Source: Theropithecus gelada (taxonomy: Eukaryota > Chordata > Mammalia > Primates > Cercopithecidae). From it: DNA of 64,000 nucleotides. The position numbers were made by a program, and so were the translations under genes. The notes under the pieces were generated by a model. The model was given only the letters and a program-made list of their open reading frames with translations, had not been told where the DNA came from and did no database searches. The stretch spans positions 131,549,307 to 131,613,306 of the forward strand of contig NC_037669.1 of the NCBI RefSeq assembly GCF_003255815.1, in the 5' to 3' direction. Shown in pieces: positions 33,001-44,737 of the stretch (within the stretch, counting starts at the first letter, position 1; every line of letters begins with the position of its first letter).

Positions 33001-34580
33001 TGCCTGGGTTTGTGGAATAGGTAGAGAAAAATGAAAGAAATCGATACCCCAGGAGGTTCGGTAGAAGCTGTAGGGACTGGATAATGAAGGACCTTATGGG
33101 ACTTTGGAACCTAAGGGATACAGGGTTGGAGACAGAGGCCTTACTACTATTCAGTACCCAAGACTACTGTATGGCTGGACCCATAGAGCATCTGCGGACA
33201 GCATCAGGGCCAGCCTCTACTGGCTTGCAGAGGCAGTAAACTCTGTTTAGAATCTTGGAGAGAAGACCAAGAGTACATGCGAGTCCACCCTCTGAGGCTA
33301 CAACACATCACTGGGAAAACTTTGGGGGCTGAGGGTTTGCTGGTTGCAGGAACAAGGAGCAAACACAAAATGTGGTCCCATCTGTGTCTACAGCTGGTGA
33401 GACTGGGTTATTCAAGAATCTGGGTGTGGAAGAAAGCAGCATTCTTAGAAAGAGCTGCAGGAGACATGATTAGTCAGGGCAAAGCCAGTTTTCTGGAAGT
33501 AGAATAAACTTGTAGTGAAAAGGTGAAGTGTATGGGGGAGTTTGTTTGCCTGGAAAACCTTTCCAAAGGTCACAGTTGAAAGGAAAGTTTAGGAGAGAGT
33601 GAAATGGTAGAACACTGGGTGAGGAAAATAAAAAATAGAGAAATAGGGGATTGAGAGTGCATAAGAGGAGAAATGAGCACAGATGGCAATGACCAAAGAT
33701 AATCAGGACTTCTAGGATGGAAGAGAGATTGGGAGGTAGGAGCAGGAAGGCAAATTCAGATCCCATAAAGAATCAGTTGTCCTTCCAAGAGGTTCTCAGC
33801 CCAGTGAAGTTCCAGATCTCTTTCCATTCTTGGGAAAGAGTAGCAGTCTCTGGTGGAAGGAATATCCCCTACTTCTTAGGAAAATTTATTCATGACCTGG
33901 TCTGGTAGTATTCCCTACTTCTTGGGAAGATTTACTCATGACCTTCCATAGCAGGGTGGAGTTGGGGTTTTGGCTGCTGCCATGCGTCTTCCTTTCCAGT
34001 GTCTCTTCTGCTTATCCGAGGTAATGCAAAAACTTTAAACTGATACCTGTTGGTGTAATGGGAGTGCCTTTAATTTATATCAACCTTCCAACTACCTTAA
34101 TGTTTGGTTTTTGCTAGTCAATTCCATGCACATCTTATCCTCAAATGCTCTAATATGTGTAGACCTAACTGTCCTATTGTGAATCCCCTGTCTATTAGAT
34201 ACCGAGAGGCATGATCCAGCCAGGTCATTCAAGAGTGGCTCAGCAATCAGCAGACAGGATGTGTCAAAGGGATGGTCAAGTCCCTGGTTCCACCTCCAGG
34301 GTCAGCAACAAGGAAGGTGTCTGATCAGAGAGAAAGAGTCAGAAAAGCAAGAAGCAAATGTATTATAATAAAATGTTACAGCTCTTTTAGAATTTATCTA
34401 GCAGGTTTTCTGGTTACTATAAGAGAAGGGGGAACCACCGCGGATTTGGAATATAGTAAGATGGGGATATATTTATTCTCTTAGTAGCTGGTGCAAAGAT
34501 TCCTCTTTGGGGGAAAGGTGTCTTTGTAAAATTACTTCAGGGGCAAACATGGGGAAGACTGTAAACATTGTGTTTGGGTG
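33001..34580. other. unassigned, possibly further old LINE sequence
   Basis: Purine-rich through 33600, then mixed. Contains the 46-bp duplication at 33863-33950. No gene-like structure. Confidence 0.4.
33863..33950. repeat. 46-bp imperfect tandem duplication
   Basis: CCTACTTCTTAGGAAAATTT (33868) and CCTACTTCTTGGGAAGATTT (33914) head two copies that continue through tcatgacct, offset by 46 bases. Confidence 0.85.
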
Positions 34581-34769
34581 CAGAAGTCCTTAAACTTTAG
34601 CATGCAGCAGAAACCCTGGGGGTTGCTAAAACTCAGATGTGCTGGTCAGCTCACCTTCAGAATTTCTCACTCAGAAGACCTGGGGTAGAGCTTGAGAGTT
34701 TGAATTTCTAACACACTCCTGGGTGGTGATAATGTTGCAGGTTCAGAAACCACATTTTGAGAACTACTG
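34581..34769. mobile_element. hAT-Charlie non-autonomous element (MER33/MER5-like)
   Basis: Starts CAGAAGTCCTTAAACTTTAG and ends ttttgagaactactg, the imperfect inverted ends of this group. The 189-bp length fits a MITE. No 8-bp duplication is recognisable. Confidence 0.65.
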
Positions 34770-34827
34770 ACTTTCAAAAAAGAAGACACTACCTGAATAA
34801 CTGAAGAGAAGAATCTAGGGTTGCACT

Positions 34828-35190
34828 TGTATTAGCCCATTCTCACGCTGCCATAAGGACATGCCTGAGACTGGGTAATTTATAAAGGAAAGAGGTTTAA
34901 TTAACTAACAGTTCCACATGGCTGGAAACTTATGATCGTGGTGGAAGAGGAAGTAAACATGTCCGTCTTCACATGATGGCAGGAAGGAGAAGTGCCAAGA
35001 AAAAGGGGGAAAATCTCCTTATAAAACCATTAGATCTTGTGAGAACTCACTGTCACGAGAACAGCAGCATAGGGGTAATTGCCCCCATGATTCAATTACC
35101 TCCCACAATGTCCCTCCCATGACACATGGGGATTTGGGGGAACTACAATTCAAGATGAGATTTGGGTGGGGACACAGCCAAACCATATCA
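34828..35190 (-). repeat. THE1-type 3' LTR
   Basis: Minus strand begins tgatatggtttggctgtgtc and ends gggctaataca. Carries the usual ctctttcctttataaattac poly(A) region. Confidence 0.92.
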
Positions 35191-36270
35191 TTCTACTCCT
35201 GGCCCCTCCCAGATAACTTGTCCTTACATTTCAAAACACAATCATGCCTTCCCAACAGTCCCCCAAAGTCTTTTTTTATTTTAATTTTTGAGACAGTGGG
35301 GACTCTCTGTAGGGGCTCCAACCCCACATTTCTTTTCTGCACTGCCCTAGCAGAGGTTCTCCATGAGGGCTCCACCTCTGCAGCAGACTTCTGCCTAAAC
35401 ATGCAGGCATTCCTATACATCCTCTGAAATCTAGGTGGAGGTTCCCAAACCGCAGTTCTTGTCTTCTGCACACCCGCAGGCCAAACACCACATGGAAGCT
35501 GCCAAGGTGTGGGGCTTGCATTCTCTGAAGCAATGGCCTGAGCTGTACATTGGCTCCTTTTAGCCAAAGCTAGAGCTGAAGCAGCTGGGAGGCAGGGCAC
35601 CATGCCTCGAGGCTGCACAGAGCAGGGGGCCCTGGGCCCTGGGAAACCATTTTTCCCTCCTAAGCCTCAAGGCCTGTGATGGGAGGGGCTGCCACAAGTG
35701 TCTCTGACATGCCCTAAAGACATTTTCCCCATTGCCTTGGTGATTAACATTTGGCTTCTTATTACTTATGCAAACTTCTGCAGCTGGCCTGAATTTCTCC
35801 CCAGAAAATGGGGTTTTCTTTACTATCTCATCATTAAGCTGCAAATTTTTCCAACTTTTATGCTCTGCTTCCTCTTGAATGCTTTGCCACTTAGAAATTT
35901 TTTTTCTGCCAGATACCCTAAATCATCTCTCTCAAGTTCAAAGTTCCACAGATCTCTAGGGAAGAGGCAAAAAGCCACCAGTCTCTTTGCTAAAGCATAA
36001 CAAGAGTCACCTTTGCTCCAGTTCCCAGCAAGTTCCTCATCTCCATCTGAAACCACCTCAGCCTGGACTTCGTTGTCCGTATCACTATCAGCATTTTGGC
36101 CAAAGTCCTTCCACAAGTCTCTAGGAAGTTCCAAATTTTCCCACACTTTCCTGTCTTCTTCTGAGTCCTCCAGACTGTTCCAATCTCTGCCTGTTTCGTA
36201 GTTCCAACATCGCTTCCACATTTTCTAGTGTCTTTACAGCAGCACCCCACTCTCTGCAGTACCAGTTTAC
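35191..36270 (-). pseudogene. THE1-type internal region, gag-like remnant
   Basis: On the minus strand it starts ggtactgcagagagtggggt just after the 5' LTR, as these internal regions do. A frame at 35823-36221 stays open for 132 codons with an acidic middle (SDTDNEVQAEVVSDGDEE), and other frames are open further on. MaLR internal regions carry no pol, and this one has no zinc knuckle or protease motif. I regard it as a non-functional relic. Confidence 0.7.
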
Positions 36271-36642
36271 CATATTAGTCTGTTCTCACAATGCTATAAG
36301 GACATTCCCGAGATGATAATTTATAAAGGAAAGAGGTTTAATTGATTCACAGTTCTGCATGGCTGGGGAGGCCTCGGAAAACTTACAATCATGGTGGAAG
36401 GGGAAGCAAACACATCTTTCTTCACATGATGGCAAGAAGAAGAAATGCCAAGCCAAAGGGGGAAAAGCCCTTTATAAACCTATCAGATCTCATGAGAACT
36501 CACTCACTATCACAAGAACAGCATAGGGGTAACCACCGCATGATTCAATTACCTCCCATCAGGTCCGTCCCATGACATGTGGGAATTATGGAAACTGCAA
36601 CTCAAGATGAGATTTGGATGGAGACACAGCCAAACCATATCA
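36271..36642 (-). repeat. THE1-type 5' LTR
   Basis: Minus strand begins tgatatggtttggctgtgtc and ends near gacta atat. It differs from the other LTR at many positions, so both are old. Confidence 0.92.
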
Positions 36643-37174
36643 GGGGAAGAGGATTCAGAAGGGAAGGAGAAAAAAGGGAGGTCACAGAGCTGGTGGCAGG
36701 CAGGCTGAATACCATGTGAGGCAATCCTCCAAACTTTGAATATAACATTCTTGGGGTGAAGAGATTTCTTGTGGGAACTGGAAATGGGGTTGAGCTCTGC
36801 ATTCTGAGATGACAGGAGGGTGAAACAGACATCATCCATGGGGCCAAGGAGACTTAAAATGAAATCCATGAACATTTTCAGAAATCTTAGTGGAACACTT
36901 GAAAATTTTCCCAGGTGGTGAAAATTGAGAATGGTGGGCAGTTTAAAGAAAAATCAACGGATAAGTTGGGGTTTGTGTACCTCAGCTGACCTCTACATTG
37001 CATGTCATCTAGGAGGAAGTATTTGTTGAAGAGAAAGAAAGGTTCTGGGAAAAGAAAACATTATACAGTATACATTCCTGAGGAAACCCAGTGTTTGAAA
37101 TTCATCAGATGTTAGCAACACACAGAAAACCTGGGGAAGACAGAAGCTCCTCAATAGGAAAATATTCAAAGGCA
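36643..37174. other. no recognised feature
   Basis: Unique sequence between the MaLR element and the next Alu. Confidence 0.45.
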
Positions 37175-37467
37175 TTTTTTTTTTTTGGAGACAGAGTCTT
37201 ACTCTGTCGCCAAGCCAGAGTGCAGTGGCACAACCTTGGTTCACTGCAAACTCTGCCTCCTGGGTTCAAGTGATTCTCCTGCCTCAGCCTGCCAAGTAGC
37301 TGGGACTACCGTTGCATGCCACCACGCCCAGCTAATTTTTTGTATTTTTAGTAGAAACAGGACTTCACCATATTGGCCAGGATAGTCTCGATCTCTTGAC
37401 CTTGTGATCTGCCTGCCTTGGCCTTCCAAATTGCTGGGATTACAGGCATGAGCTACCGTGCTCGGCC
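37175..37467 (-). repeat. Alu (AluS-like)
   Basis: Antisense Alu from 12 T to accgtgctcggcc, with similar flanks TTCAAAGGCATTT and CTCAAATGGCTTT. Confidence 0.94.
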
Positions 37468-37680
37468 TCAAATGGCTTTTAATAAGCCCATTTGTTCATT
37501 ACGAAGTCCACGTGTTCATTAAGTTCAACAAGACAAGACTATGCAAGTATCCACTAACTTCATCCATTGGCAATTGGGAGAAACAGTGACGTTTTTACTG
37601 TAGTGTAACATTTCCATATATACCCACTTATGAAAGATTGTAAGCAGAGTAAATTTCTATACATACCACACTGTTTTGGT

Positions 37681-37683
37681 TTT

Positions 37684-37718
<35 letters not shown>

Positions 37719-38004
37719 TTTTTTGAGACGAAGTCTTGCTCTGTCACCCAGGCTGGAGTGCAGTGGCGTGATCTCGGCTCACTGCAACTTCTGCCTCCCA
37801 GGTTCAAGTGATTCTCCTGCGTCAGCCTCCCAAGTCACTGGGATTACAGGCACGTGCCACCATGCCCAGCTAATTTCTGTATTTTTAGTAGAGATGGGGT
37901 TTCACCATGTTGGCCAGGATGGTCTCGATCTCCTGACCTCGTGATCCACCTGCCTCAGCCTCCCAAAGTGCTGGGATTTACAGGCGTGAGCCGCATGCCT
38001 GGCC
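37681..38004 (-). repeat. Alu with (ATTT)n tail
   Basis: Its tail has become about ten TTTA units (37684-37722). The target duplication CATACCACACTGTT is identical on both sides (37663 and 38004). Confidence 0.95.
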
Positions 38005-38138
38005 ATACCACACTGTTAACAGTGCTGAATGGGGTAATTACATTTTTCACTTTCTTCATTTCTGTACGGATGATTTTTTTTAAACAGGGAGTTTCATTAC
38101 TTTTGTAATCAAAATATTTTTAGAAAGCAGATTTTTCT

Positions 38139-38409
38139 TTCCTTCCTTCCTTCCTTTTTTTTTTTTTTTTTAGACAGGGTGTCACTCTGTCACCCATGCT
38201 GGAGTACAGTGGAATGATCACAGCTCATTGCAGCCTTGACCTCCCGGGCTCAGCTGATTCTCCCACCTTAGCCTCCTGGGTAGTTGGGACTACAGGAATG
38301 TGCCACCACACCTGGCTAACTTTTGTAATTTTATAGAGGCATAATTTCACCATGTTGCCTAGGCTGGTCTCAAACTCCAATTACATATGTGAGTCAACAT
38401 GCCCGACTA
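38139..38409 (-). repeat. Alu (AluJ-like), shortened, with (CCTT)n
   Basis: A CCTT run (38139-38157) and T tract lead into an antisense Alu that lacks the segment around the usual gtgctgggattacagg and ends at caacatgcccgac. Confidence 0.88.
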
Positions 38410-38889
38410 AAAGCAGATTTTATTTCCTATTCTAGTTTTCAACTGTTTCATGAACCTAGAGATTTTTTTTCACTTGAAAAGGGGAAAAGGATAAAACAGC
38501 TTTATCATAAAGAAAAAATGGAAACAAAAATAAACTTTACTGTATTGACACTTAGCAGATAGAGATGATCACCTTATAAATGTGCATTTGAAACTGAACT
38601 GATCTGTCTTGTAATGAGTTTAACAAGCTTCCAACAGAAACTTGTGATGAATGTGGCTGTGTGGGTATATAGACTTCCCTTCTTGATGGTGGTTTAGCTC
38701 CACAACCCACATATGGACTTCAGGTCATTGGAACACAGGGCAGGATTGACAGGGTGAAGAAGACAGGATCACAAGACCTGGGCCTAATCACAGGGATGAG
38801 GTGCTAGAGTGAGAACAAAGGAAAAAAATTGACTTAAAGATAAGATCCTAAATTAGAGTTCTCTTTAAATTCTCCAAGACTTGGAGGAG
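38410..38889. other. no recognised feature
   Basis: AT-rich unique sequence. Confidence 0.45.
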
Positions 38890-39741
38890 GATTGGTAATA
38901 TATCTTGTTAGACATTGCCATAGTCTGCCCCAAAAAGGTTTGCATTCCCATCAGCAGTGTATAAATGAGACTGCCCATTTCCCCAGACCTCAGGATGTGT
39001 TGTCATAATTTTTAATTTGCAATTTTCATCAATACTATGGGTAAGAAATGGTACCCAGAATGATGTAAGTATGAGTAGAATGTAAGTATGAGTGAGTTTG
39101 GGTGTCTTTTTATATGTTTAAGGGCCATTTTTGTATCTTTTGTGTGAATTGCCTGTTCTTTTCCCAGTTTTTAAAATGAGATTTGTGGTTCTTTGTTCCT
39201 CAGTTTTTAAGAGTTCTTTTTATATTAAAGATATTAGCACTTTGTCTTTGACATATGTTACAAATATTTTTTCCCAAATTTTCAGTCTTTTTTTTGTGTG
39301 TATGTGTGTGTCTGTTTATGGTGGGTTTGCATGTTAATTTTTTTCATTTTTACATAGTAAAATGTATCAATATTTTCTCTCAATGACTCCAGATTTTGAG
39401 TCATAATTAGAAAGCCTTTCCCTACACAGAGATTTAAGAAGTATTCATCCATGTTTTTGTATAATACTTGTATGATTTAGTTTCCTTTTATTTAGAATCT
39501 TGACACATTTGGAATTTATTCCTGTATATGGGTGTGAAGTATGGATCTAATTTTATCTTTTTCCAAATGGTGAATTAATTGTCCCAGCATCATTTATTTA
39601 AAACTCTATATTTATCCCAGTAGATGCCAACTACTGGGTTGAATAGTTGGCGTAAAGTTGAGTTGGATAAAGTTAAGATGACAACTTTATCATGTGCTAA
39701 AATTTTATATGCACTTGAATGTATTTCAGGACACTCTAGTC

Positions 39742-40231
39742 CAGGAGTTGGCAAATTTTTTTTTTTTTTTTTTGAGATGGAATCTCACTCTGTCGCCAGG
39801 CTGAAGTGCAGTAGCGCGATCTTGGTTCACTGCAATCTCCGCCTCCCGGGTTCAAGCCATTCTCCTGCCTCAGCCTCCCAAGTAGCTGGGACTACAGGCA
39901 TGCGCCAGCACACCCAGCTAATTTTTGTATTTTTAGTAGAGACGGAGTTTCACCATGTTGTCCAGGATGGTCACAATCTCTTGACCTCATGATCTGCCTG
40001 CCTCAGCCTCCCAAAGTGCTGGGATTACAGGCGTGAACCACCGTGCCTGGCCAGCAAACGTTTTTTTCAAGGGCCATACAGTAAATACTTAGGACTGCAG
40101 GCCACAAGGTCTTTGCTGTTATAGGGCAAAAGCAATCATAAACAATTTGTAAATGAATAGACATGGCTGTGTTCCAATAGCACTTTACTTACAAAAATAA
40201 ATAATCTTGAACCGTCGCTTGCCAATCCCTG
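39742..40231. mobile_element. hAT-Charlie element (Charlie1-like), opened by an Alu
   Basis: Left end CAGGAGTTGGCAAA and right end ttgccaatccctg are inverted copies. The 8-bp target repeats are CTCTAGTC (39734-39741) and CTCTAGAT (40232-40239). Inside, agggccatacagtaaatact and ggctgtgttccaatagcact are typical of this non-autonomous family. Confidence 0.8.
39756..40052 (-). repeat. Alu inside the hAT element
   Basis: Antisense Alu from 18 T to ccgtgcctggcc. The hAT sequence gcaaa-TTTTTT is repeated as agcaaacgtttttt on the far side. Confidence 0.95.
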
Positions 40232-40370
40232 CTCTAGATTATTTCACTCATTTATTTTTACACCAATAACTCATTGTTTTAATTACAGAGGCTTTTTGGT
40301 ATGTTTTAATGTCTGGTTGGGCTAGTTTCTCCCCTTGTAATCTGTTCATTCTTTTAAAAAAGAAATATAG

Positions 40371-41731
40371 GATAGATCCATGAAATAATATGACTTTTTG
40401 TTTTGTCTGTTTTTTGGTCTGGTTCATAGACCAACTCTAACGATAATTCCAAAGAGGAGTTCCAGAAGAGCCTCAAGCAATGTTAGTGATTATTCGAGTT
40501 CCCCACTGTGTTACAACTTAGAGGCATAGTATTGATGTGAATGTATCTGGTATGAACTGTTATAAAGTTAAATCATACAACTTACCTAATAGTTATAACT
40601 TTTACATGCATATTTTAAAAACTGAAGTGAATAGAAATTATGTTGAGGAGATATTTTTAAATGTTATAATAACCTTTGAGAAATTGGAAATATTTTAGGA
40701 TATTACAATCAGAGCTAGGAATGGTTTCAGTATGTAATTTTTTTCCTGTGACAAACGTCTTGTCAATTGCAAATGATATGTAATTCTTCACAGTCTAAGA
40801 TCATGAGTTATTTTTAAAATCCTGTCAATCATCTCTTATTTATCAGAACATTCTTCAGCTGAGTTGTTTTAAATAGTAGAAAGCTTCCCAGTTTTATGAC
40901 ATCCAGACCCTCATCCTGTTGGAAATGTCATCAAATCACTGCCGATAACCTGGCCACTAATTTGACACTCCTTACTTTCGTCAATCCTATAGTTGGATTG
41001 AACAGACTTTATGAATAAGAATTCAGAAGCTTGAATGAATATGAAGCTTATAACTCTTTAGTAACCACTAGGAACCAGAAACTTTGGACGGTAGCCAAGC
41101 AAAATCTCACCATGTATGTGAGTTTCATGGTTTTGACAGCTGTGTAATTTTTACTGAAGAGAAAAGATTATCTTTTAAATGTACAAAATGGGAAGCTCAT
41201 TTTTGGTTACTATCAAATGCAGTGGGGATGAAAAACGCTGTCTCTTCAGTTGATGTCAGAATTATTATTAGAGAAGGAATTATATTAGGAAAACCAATTG
41301 ACCCTGTGAGTGTGGAGGTCAGAAGCTTACATAAGAAGAAATGGCTAACCTGCTCTATAAGGAAAAGCGAATAGACTGTGTTTTGCTCCTGAGAGAGGGC
41401 CACTGGAAGAGAAGTACAGCAAACTAAAGGGAGGCTACGGCAGTGTGTGGTGAATAGTGGCAGTCTGCTGAAGTCATCACAAGATGAGACCCATCTCTGC
41501 CAGCATTGTCCCACAATAACAAACATCGTTTTGTTCAAGAGTGATAGATCTCCAATTGTTCATCAACAGGTGTTTGAGATGGTGGCTTTTGTTTTCAACA
41601 TAGTGTAATTGCTAATTTGAACAAGAACCTATCAACTACACAGATAGTTTAATTTTGCTCCTCAACTGTCCATTTAAGATTTACTCAATAAAGAAAGTTC
41701 TTCCTCTGACCCTGGATGGAAGTGGTCGGTA
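40371..41731. other. repeat-poor island, unassigned
   Basis: About 1.36 kb with no repeat I can name. A + strand frame at 41084-41374 encodes 96 residues, starting MDGSQAKSHHVCEFHG, with no motif I recognise. The opposite strand is also open for 113 codons, so chance is likely. Confidence 0.45.
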
Positions 41732-41747
41732 GGCCCATGACTTTTCT

Positions 41748-42050
41748 TTTCTTTTTCTTTTTTTTTTTGAGACAGAATCTTGCTCTGTTACCCAAGCTGG
41801 AGTGCAGTGGCACAATCTCGGCTCATTGCAACCTCCACCTCCCAGGTTCAAGCAATTCTTCTGTCTCTGCCTCCCAAGTAGCTGGAGCTACAGGCATGCT
41901 CCACCACACCCAGCTAAGTTTTGTATTTTTAGTAAAGACAGGGTTTCACAATGTTGGCCAGGCTGGTCTCGAACTCCTGACCTCAGGTGATCCACCCGCC
42001 TCGGCCTCCCAAAGTGCTGGGATTACAGGTGTGAGCCACCGCGCCAGGAC
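41748..42050 (-). repeat. Alu (AluS-like) with perfect 16-bp target duplication
   Basis: Antisense Alu. GGCCCATGACTTTTCT is identical at 41732-41747 and 42051-42066. Confidence 0.97.
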
Positions 42051-42066
42051 GGCCCATGACTTTTCT

Positions 42067-43419
42067 AGTCAATGCTTGCTAACACAAAGCCCTGAGGCCC
42101 CTTTAAATTGTGAAACAGTCTCGTTTCAGAAATTAGTTCCATTGTCAAAGCTTGAGACTTCATCTGAAACTATAGTTACTCCCTCTCCCTCAGATAAGGC
42201 CTATTCCAGGGGGGTTGTTGACTCCTGAGGAACGTACAGGATCGGCTGCTTCTAAATTACCTCCTTTCCACCCTACCCCACTTCCCCAGTTGACAGCTGT
42301 TTCTCATCCTTCCTGCATTTGAGCAGAGGGTGGAGGAGAGGGAGGTGAAGTGGGAGAGTTCTTACCTGGCTGGTGCTGTGGAAAGCCCAGCTCACATTCT
42401 CTGAGCAGGGGTAATGTTTCAAGCTGACTCTCTTGTTACAGAGGATCTTCTGTGGTTATTTGGAGACTCTGGAGTTCTTTCATGGGTTCTTTAAAGCATT
42501 TTACTAGGACTTCTCACCTGCAGTTTGCTTGACCTGGTGGATTTGCTCCCCTTGGGCTCACTGCTTACTCTTTCGGAGTAAAGGAGTGCTGTGATGCTTT
42601 TAGTATTTCTCTGTTGAGGCCTGTTTGCCCCTCTACTTGGAACAATTGGGCAGGACCTTTGGCAACCCCACACCTGCTCATCTGACCCTTGGGAGCAATC
42701 AGGCTTTCTCAGCACCCACCAACTCTGGGAATGCAGCAGCAACTCTCCCTCTCTCTGGCCACCAGTGTAGGCAGCTATCTCTGTCTCTGCTTCCCCAAGG
42801 ATTCAGTAAATACTAGGCTACTCAATCCCTCCAATGCAGAGTAGACATAGCTAAGCCCTTCTCACTAGGCTTGAGGTGGGGGCAGACACTGTGTGAGAAG
42901 GTAGGACTGAAAGCACCCCACAACTCTTTCCAAGAGAGTTCTCACAAATCCCCTCCCCAACTCTTGCATACTGTCTCTGAGGGTGAGAAGTTATGATGCC
43001 CCAGTACAATTCTCAAGCCCCTATATTGTGGATGTTCCCCAGAGGTCTGTCTGCCTTGCGGTACACTTGGACGTTTAATAGCCTGTATCTTGAAGTTGCA
43101 GCAAAAATTTCTAACACAAAAGCCATCCAAGGAAAAGTAATTTATTTGGCCTGGAAGGCAGGGAATTGATGAGATTCTAAGATTTGGACCTAATCCCTTA
43201 GCAGTTGGCCACAAAGAGAGATAATTATGTGGCTTTCCTAGCCATGTGAAACGTAGCCCATCAGTGGAAAAAAAATACTTGTTAAGGGCTTGAGATCTGA
43301 CAGAAATTTGTCACAGAGACATACTGATAATTGTTTTTACCATGATTCTTTGGCAGATGAAAAACACTATGAGATGAAAAACATTCTTAATCACACAATG
43401 ATATAATCATTCTCTGATA
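42067..43419. other. repeat-poor island, unassigned
   Basis: Contains a GC-moderate stretch (42490-43220) with frames of 60-90 codons on both strands and no known protein features. An unlisted LTR or old retroviral piece cannot be excluded. Confidence 0.4.
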
Positions 43420-43600
43420 GTGTGACATGGTCATTGGGTAAGGCATCAGGAGGTTTAAGCATGGTCTTGAATCTGCTGTGACCTTGCTGTGTTATCACAA
43501 GTCAGTCACCTCTCCTTTGGAACTAAGTTTATCCTGTTGAAAATGTGGAGATGATCTCTGGGATTCACTCTGCACTTAGTGTTCTATGAGTCTGTTAAGC
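43420..43600 (+). repeat. MIR fragment
   Basis: The phrases gtcttgaatctgctgtgacc and aaaatgtggagatgatctct follow MIR order with strong decay. Confidence 0.55.
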
Positions 43601-43653
43601 TCTCAACATCATATAAATGACAACTCTAACCCACAGGGATTGCATTAGGAAGG

Positions 43654-44090
43654 TGTAGTAGGTTAAATGGTGGTCATGCAAAAGTTATGTCCACATCTTA
43701 ACCCTCAAAACCTATGAATGTGACCTTATTTGGAAAAAGGGTCTTTGCGGATGGGTCGTTAGGAATCTTCAGATGAAATCATCCAGGATTACCCAGGTAG
43801 GACTAAATCCAATGACAAGTGTTCTTATAACAGACAGAAAAGAAGGCATACAGAGGAGAAGCCCACATGAAGGCAGAGGCAGAGAGTGGCATTATTTAAC
43901 CCTAAGCCAAGGAATGCCTGGAACTACTAGAAGTTGGAGGAGGCAAGATCAGATTCTCCCCTAGAGCCTTCAGGAGGAGCACAGCCAAGTTTGGACTTGG
44001 CCTCCAAAACCGTGAAAGGATAAATTTCTGTTGCTCCAGGCCACCAAGTTTGTGGTAACTTGTTACAATAGCCCTAGGAAATTAATAACA
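43654..44090 (+). repeat. MLT1-type solo LTR
   Basis: Begins TGTAGTAGGTTAAATGG and ends gccctaggaaattaataaca (TG...CA). The 5-bp duplication GAAGG is perfect at 43649-43653 and 44091-44095. Confidence 0.88.
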
Positions 44091-44119
44091 GAAGGTGAGG
44101 GATAAAATAAGAGCACACA

Positions 44120-44385
44120 ATCTGGCAGTGAAGAGCTCCTGCTTTGGAATTAGAGAACAACATTAAGCAGCCTGGAGGGCATTATTTAACCTTGCTAGCA
44201 TTTAGTGTCCTCCTTTGTAAAACAAGGATGAAAATAGAGACCACTGTTTCTTTTCTATACTTCATTTAAAAGTTTAAAAAATAGTAACTATTTTATAGCC
44301 CATTTGTAAGGATTATGGAAGATAGTGAATGACTTAATACAGTGCCTGGTTTGCAACAAGTGCTACATAAATGTTTGCTGTTGTA
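44120..44385 (+). repeat. MIR with internal insertion
   Basis: MIR-like start (gctcctgctttggaattaga), 3' half (taaggattatggaagatagt, acagtgcctggtttgcaaca) and end (gctacataaatgtttgctgt), with extra sequence in the middle. Confidence 0.6.
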
Positions 44386-44737
44386 TTTAAGGTTATTGCA
44401 TACACGAAGTGACAATCTCTTTCCTTTTGAACGCTATCTCTAAAACTTATTTGATGTTTACTCATACATTGCTAGGATCATCTTAAAAATGAGGCAGGGT
44501 ACAAATCATAGCATAAGTCTGCCTAAATTTTTTAAAAAGGCAAATTCTGATTATGATGAACATGAACGGCACCCTGAAAGGGAAAACAAAAAGAATGACA
44601 GTTAACTCTTGAACAATGTGTAGGTCCCCATGCAGTAAAATATCCATACACAAAACTTTTAACTCCCCCAGAACTTCACTGATAATAAACTCCTGTTGAC
44701 CAAAAGCCTTACCAACAGCATAAACAGTCTATTAACA

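Larger units (their letters stand above)
34828..36642 (-). mobile_element. THE1-type MaLR retrotransposon with both LTRs
   Basis: Two antisense LTRs of about 365 bp flank 1.08 kb of internal sequence. On the minus strand the 5' LTR is 36271-36642, the internal region 35191-36270 and the 3' LTR 34828-35190. A purine tract (gggaggggccaggagtagaa on the minus strand) precedes the 3' LTR as expected for a polypurine tract. Flanks are gcact on the left and gggga on the right and do not match, so there is no target duplication. The element is an ancient, defective ERVL-related copy. Confidence 0.9.
38890..40370 (-). repeat. L1 antisense segment, split by a hAT element
   Basis: The phrases gtttgcattcccatcagcag, gtgaattgcctgttcttttc, aagcctttccctacacagag and tgtcccagcatcatttattt are antisense L1 ORF2/3' sequence. 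It resumes at 40240 (taactcattgttttaattac) after the hAT insertion at 39742-40231. Confidence 0.8.

Noticed and set aside
37684..37722. CRISPR-like or satellite array
   Set aside because: It is a simple TTTA repeat at an Alu tail. No spaced direct-repeat array exists anywhere in the window.
41084..41374. 96-codon frame as a new gene
   Set aside because: No motif, no clear promoter, and the opposite strand is equally open. Kept only as a weak finding.
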